From Chloroflexota bacterium (GTDB lineage Bacteria; Chloroflexota; Anaerolineae; B4-G1): a stretch of DNA of 64,000 bases. The notes below the pieces were generated by a model. The model worked only from the letters and a program-made list of their open reading frames with translations, did no database searches and had not been told where the DNA came from. The translations under genes and the position numbers were made by a program. Where the stretch lies: positions 12,525 to 76,524 of the forward strand of contig JAAEPW010000932.1 in assembly GCA_024232355.1 (NCBI GenBank), read 5' to 3'. This document shows, in pieces, positions 60,718 through 64,000 of this stretch (positions are counted from its first letter, which is position 1; each line of letters begins with the position of its first letter).

Positions 60718-61686
60718 ATGACAGACAAAGTATTTCTTGCATCATTAGACAATGGATACCCCAGTGCAATTTCTGCAGGTTTGCAATGGATCGGATTCGT
60801 TGATCAAATCAAACCTTCGGACACGGTATTCATCAAACCCAATTTGACCTTTCCTACCTATCGAAAAGGGGTCATGACCAATCCCGCGGCCATCGAAGCC
60901 GCTATCCTTGCCATCCGTGAGTACACCTCTCACATCTATATTGGAGAATCGGATGCCGGCGGATATAATCGCTTTTCTATGGATCAAGTCTACAGAGAAA
61001 CCGGCATCTGGGAATTTGCCGAAAAGTATGGCGTGCAGGTAGTGAATCTAAGCCACGGAGAACGACGAACGATCACTTTTCGTTACCGAAATCGAGACTT
61101 TTCCCTCGACTTGCCGTGCCTGCTAATGGATGAGATTGACATGCTGATTACCATGCCTGTGCCCAAAGTACACGCTAATACGGGTGTTAGTCTCACTTTC
61201 AAGAACCAATGGGGCTGTATTCCAGAACCGACAGACAGATTACGATTACATCCTTATTTCAAGCACGTGATTCTAGAAGTAAACAAAGCAGTAAAGACCA
61301 AAGTAGCCATCATAGATGGAAAATATGGTTTGAACGTAAATGGACCCATGCGGGGTGTTCCGGTAGACCTGAACTGGGTTATGGTTGCCAACGATATTGG
61401 ATGTGGCGCTCGTGTAGCTTGTGATTTGATGCAAATGCCCTTTGAAAAGATTTCGCATCTAGAATATGCCACAACATGGGGCCTCATTCCCGATTCTGAT
61501 GAGATCACGATCAATCAAAACATTGATACCTTTTTAAAAGAAAAGTTTGTCCTAACCAGAGAATGGACAGACTATCCCGGGTTTATTGCTTTTCACAGTC
61601 CATTGGTCGCCTATCTAGGCTACTTTTCACCTTTGGCAAAACTATTGCACCGTGTTCTATATCTATTTCGGGAGCCATTCTACTAA
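60718..61686 (+). CDS. DUF362-family protein
   Basis: 322 residues. The N-terminus FIKPNLTFPTYRKGVMTNP and the segments YIGESDAGGYNRFSMDQVYR, MPVPKVHANTGVSLTFKNQW and AIIDGKYGLNVNGPM match DUF362, a family of unknown function that often has ferredoxin-type Cys clusters; none of those is present here. Genes of this type recur in surface-polysaccharide clusters. It lies 13 bp after a glycosyltransferase gene. No catalytic assignment. Confidence 0.7.
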   Translation: MTDKVFLASLDNGYPSAISAGLQWIGFVDQIKPSDTVFIKPNLTFPTYRKGVMTNPAAIEAAILAIREYTSHIYIGESDAGGYNRFSMDQVYRETGIWEFAEKYGVQVVNLSHGERRTITFRYRNRDFSLDLPCLLMDEIDMLITMPVPKVHANTGVSLTFKNQWGCIPEPTDRLRLHPYFKHVILEVNKAVKTKVAIIDGKYGLNVNGPMRGVPVDLNWVMVANDIGCGARVACDLMQMPFEKISHLEYATTWGLIPDSDEITINQNIDTFLKEKFVLTREWTDYPGFIAFHSPLVAYLGYFSPLAKLLHRVLYLFREPFY

Positions 61687-61778
61687 ACACCTGACAATTT
61701 CAATCGGATAATACGCATCAAAATGAGCATTTCTGAACGATTCATCGAGTTTTTCAGATTATCAAAAAGGATAAAATA

Positions 61779-62855
61779 ATGGCTGTTGCTATCATCACTG
61801 GTTCGGCTGGGTTAATTGGTTCCGAAGCATCCACGTTCTTTGCGAATTTGGGTTTTGACGTTGTTGGCATCGATAATGATATGCGTAGCGAGTTTTTTGG
61901 AAAGGAGGCATCCACGATTTGGAATCGCCAACGTCTTGAACGTTCGTTGGGGAACAAATATCGCCACATAGATGCGGATATTCGAGATTACGAGGCGATG
62001 GTCGAGATTTTTAAACAGTATGGCTCTGCTATCGAGTTGGTGCTTCACGCAGCAGCGCAACCTTCACACGATTGGGCTGCTCGTGAACCAACAATGGATT
62101 TCACCGTCAATGCTAATGGCACACTCAATTTACTAGAGACGACCCGTCGCCATGCACCAGGAGCCGTGTTTATTTTCACCTCGACCAACAAAGTCTACGG
62201 CGACACGCCAAACCGTTTACCCCTGGTTGAACTCGAGCATCGTTGGGAAATTGACCCGGATCATAGCTATGTAGGGGGTATTCGAGAAGACATGTCCATA
62301 GATCAAACCTTGCATAGCTTATTTGGCGCATCCAAAGTAGCAGCCGACGTACTGGTACAAGAATACGGCCACTATTTTGACATGCCCACAGCCTGTTTCC
62401 GTGGTGGATGCCTGACCGGCCCCAATCACTCGGGTGCTCAACTACATGGCTTTCTGGCCTACCTGATGAAATGTACAGTCACAGGCATACCCTATACAAT
62501 CTTTGGTTACAAGGGAAAACAAGTACGTGATAATATCCATAGCGCCGACCTTGTTCGTGCTTTTTACGAATTCTTCCAAACTCCCCGCATAGGACAAGTG
62601 TACAACATGGGTGGTGGCCGTCACAGTAATTGCTCTATGCTTGAAGCCATTCAAATGTGTCAGGAGATTGCCGGGCGCAAACTGGATTGGACATATATCG
62701 AACGCAATCGCATAGGCGACCATATCTGGTGGATCAGTAATAATGGCAGGTTTATGAATCACTATCCAGACTGGCAATTACAGTACAATGTGCCGCAGAT
62801 ATTGCAAGAAATTCACCAAACGAATCTAGAACGTTGGAAGAGAGAAATCGAGTGA
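61779..62855 (+). CDS. NAD-dependent epimerase, CDP-paratose 2-epimerase-like
   Basis: 358 residues, extended [23 protein letters not shown] (nucleotide binding), [20 protein letters not shown] (about 89-108), [11 protein letters not shown] (about 129-139, where Thr-Asn-Lys-Val-Tyr-Gly is typical of tyvelose epimerases), and [13 protein letters not shown]. The sequence from [19 protein letters not shown] onward matches CDP-paratose 2-epimerase layout, which converts CDP-paratose to CDP-tyvelose. The CDP-sugar dehydratases are not in this window, so the actual substrate may differ. Confidence 0.75.
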   Translation: MAVAIITGSAGLIGSEASTFFANLGFDVVGIDNDMRSEFFGKEASTIWNRQRLERSLGNKYRHIDADIRDYEAMVEIFKQYGSAIELVLHAAAQPSHDWAAREPTMDFTVNANGTLNLLETTRRHAPGAVFIFTSTNKVYGDTPNRLPLVELEHRWEIDPDHSYVGGIREDMSIDQTLHSLFGASKVAADVLVQEYGHYFDMPTACFRGGCLTGPNHSGAQLHGFLAYLMKCTVTGIPYTIFGYKGKQVRDNIHSADLVRAFYEFFQTPRIGQVYNMGGGRHSNCSMLEAIQMCQEIAGRKLDWTYIERNRIGDHIWWISNNGRFMNHYPDWQLQYNVPQILQEIHQTNLERWKREIE

Positions 62856-63658
62856 TAGATAAAGGCAAAAAGAACATTCTTGGTGTTCAGGTAAATGCAA
62901 TAGATTACGACGCTGCAGTGACCAAGATCGTAACATCTGCCCACGATCAAAAAGCGATGACCGTTTCCGCCCTGGCCGTTCACGGTGTTATGACCGGTGT
63001 TCTCGATCGAACACACTGTTACCGCCTCAATCACCTCGATCTAATTGTGCCTGATGGACAACCAGTGTGCTGGGCGTTGAACTGGCTCTATCACACACAA
63101 CTACCGGATCGAGTGTATGGACCAACACTGATGCTAAAGATTTGTGAACGCGCTTCACAGGAAGGACTGCCGATATATCTGTATGGTAGTCGTTTACCAA
63201 TAATTCAAGCGCTATCTCGTAATCTTTGCTCCCGTTTCCCCAATCTAGTTATCGCAGGCGCACAACCTTCTCGATTCAGACAAATATCTATGGACGAAAA
63301 GCGAGAAATTGCCCAAGACATCTGCGACAGTGGCGCTGCTATTACTTTCGTCGGTTTGGGATGCCCCAGGCAAGAGGTATGGGTGCATGAATACCGTGAA
63401 GTCTTGCCTATGCCTCTCATTGCCGTAGGAGCGGCATTTGATTTCCATGCTGGTACGCTATCCCAATCACCAAAACTCTTACAAAGATTTGGCTTGGAGT
63501 GGTTGTTTCGATTTGCAAATGAACCTAACCGTTTGTGGAGACGCTATCTCTTGTTAAATCCATTGTATGCAGGGTTGTTAGTACTACAAATTGCCAGGTT
63601 AAAGCGATTCGATACCTCACGAACCGTGGCCCCAGCCCAAGAGATGAGATACGGCTAG
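62852..63658 (+). CDS. WecG/TagA/CpsF-family glycosyltransferase (GT26)
   Basis: 268 residues from GTG 62852, which overlaps the epimerase stop by 4 bases; an upstream TTG (62834) is less likely. Family motifs: [29 protein letters not shown] (about 67-80), [28 protein letters not shown] (about 170-184) and [12 protein letters not shown], then the amphipathic [20 protein letters not shown] tail that binds the membrane. Such enzymes add the second sugar (for example N-acetylmannosamine-uronate) to the lipid carrier. Confidence 0.85.
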   Translation: MIDKGKKNILGVQVNAIDYDAAVTKIVTSAHDQKAMTVSALAVHGVMTGVLDRTHCYRLNHLDLIVPDGQPVCWALNWLYHTQLPDRVYGPTLMLKICERASQEGLPIYLYGSRLPIIQALSRNLCSRFPNLVIAGAQPSRFRQISMDEKREIAQDICDSGAAITFVGLGCPRQEVWVHEYREVLPMPLIAVGAAFDFHAGTLSQSPKLLQRFGLEWLFRFANEPNRLWRRYLLLNPLYAGLLVLQIARLKRFDTSRTVAPAQEMRYG

Positions 63659-63691
63659 CACATAACGTTTCTTGCTTTTGATAATATAAAA

Positions 63692-63850
63692 CAGCGCCAA
63701 CGCTGGATGACCGACCACGGTCTGGAATGGTTGGGTCGCCTCATCATCGACCCCCGTCGTCTTTGGCGACGTTACCTCATCGGCAACCCTCTCTTTTTGT
63801 GGCGGGTGGTCAAGCAACGGCTGGGACTGCTGCGCTCTGATGGGCAGTAA
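63692..63850 (+). pseudogene. C-terminal remnant of a second WecG/TagA-type gene
   Basis: About 52 codons, in frame to TAA at 63848-63850, read QRWMTDHGLEWLGRLIIDPR, then RLWRRYLIGN, PLFLWRVVKQRLGLL. This is the membrane-binding end of a GT26 protein, including LEW and LWRRYL as in the intact gene just upstream. The beginning is missing and no start or ribosome-binding site is present. It is more GC-rich than the intact copy, so it looks like the resident gene's leftover after replacement. Confidence 0.7.
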
Positions 63851-64000
63851 GTGGCTCACATGGGTTTTCGAAGTGGAAACCCGGCGTAGGAGGGGGAAAG
63901 AGGCAAAAAGTGGGGTTGATGGTGGATGTAGAGCTATAGGGAGAGCAACAAACGAAGCGAAAGGGACAAAAAGACTGCCAAAAACATCCCGGATCGGCAT
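63851..64000. other. Window end, nothing recognised
   Basis: No supported gene on either strand. The open minus-strand frame to 63617 runs across the remnant and looks like a by-product. Confidence 0.4.

Noticed and set aside
63617..64000. Minus-strand open frame at the window end
   Set aside because: Pro/Ser-rich, runs through the GT26 remnant and into the intact GT26 gene; no supporting signal.

Overview
The window looks like a chromosomal segment of a Chloroflexota bacterium, most likely Anaerolineae or a relative. This is an inference from several features. Three large secreted proteins end in the short tail YLPLVLRN or a variant, which I associate with that phylum. There are Thr/Pro-linker lipoproteins with TPR or HEAT repeats, a NurA-HerA operon, GTG and TTG starts, and dispersed GC-rich palindromes between genes. 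No rRNA, CRISPR array, prophage or complete insertion sequence is visible. One tRNA gene, tRNA-Leu(UAG), is present.

Layout. (1) 1-12.9 kb: giant secreted proteins. These are the tail of one protein (2-286), a 1673-residue Gly-rich beta-helix and Ig-like protein (611-5632), and a 2155-residue RHS/YD-repeat protein (6419-12886). The last carries a 167-residue segment that is 47% tryptophan. Both complete genes have strong predicted promoters followed by long, structured untranslated leaders. (2) 13-23.2 kb: an isocitrate dehydrogenase family enzyme, a membrane-anchored zinc peptidase, a small membrane protein, then a row of envelope genes (extracellular solute-binding lipoprotein, membrane-anchored TPR protein, TPR lipoprotein) that share a PsbP-like module. 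(3) 23.4-26.6 kb: an SbcD/Mre11-type nuclease, a coupled conserved protein, and a histone-deacetylase-fold hydrolase. (4) 26.8-36.5 kb, minus strand: a NurA nuclease, a small middle protein, a HerA ATPase and a HEAT lipoprotein in one probable operon, followed by a GxxExxY protein inside inverted repeats, an SPFH/flotillin-like protein and a second HEAT lipoprotein. (5) 36.7-40.5 kb: a bicupin and an MBL-fold hydrolase on plus; tRNA-Leu, trigger factor and ClpP on minus.

(6) 40.5-63.9 kb: a surface-polysaccharide locus. A perfect-consensus promoter (TTGACA, 17 bp, TATAAT) precedes a Wzz-type chain-length protein. The genes then run in the same direction: nucleotide-sugar dehydrogenase, broken GDP-mannose-epimerase-like gene, epimerase, Gfo/Idh/MocA oxidoreductase, six-hairpin glycosidase-like protein, Wzx-type flippase, methyltransferase, FrhB-type iron-sulfur protein, glycosyltransferases, Wzy/O-antigen-ligase-type protein, an asparagine-synthetase-like protein without its glutaminase domain, DUF362 protein, CDP-paratose-epimerase-like protein and WecG/TagA transferase. 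From about 43.8 kb it is visibly more AT-rich than the left part and carries a decayed gene, a gene remnant and a transposon-like repeat, so it looks like a reshuffled, partly acquired island.

The observations I rate highest are: the tryptophan-rich domain at the position where RHS proteins normally carry their variable tip; two copies of a palindromic element whose cores are inverted relative to their flanks; a leader RNA with two mutually exclusive hairpins; and the small uncharacterised gene between NurA and HerA. Everything here was read by eye, so family names rest on motifs and layout and not on database searches.
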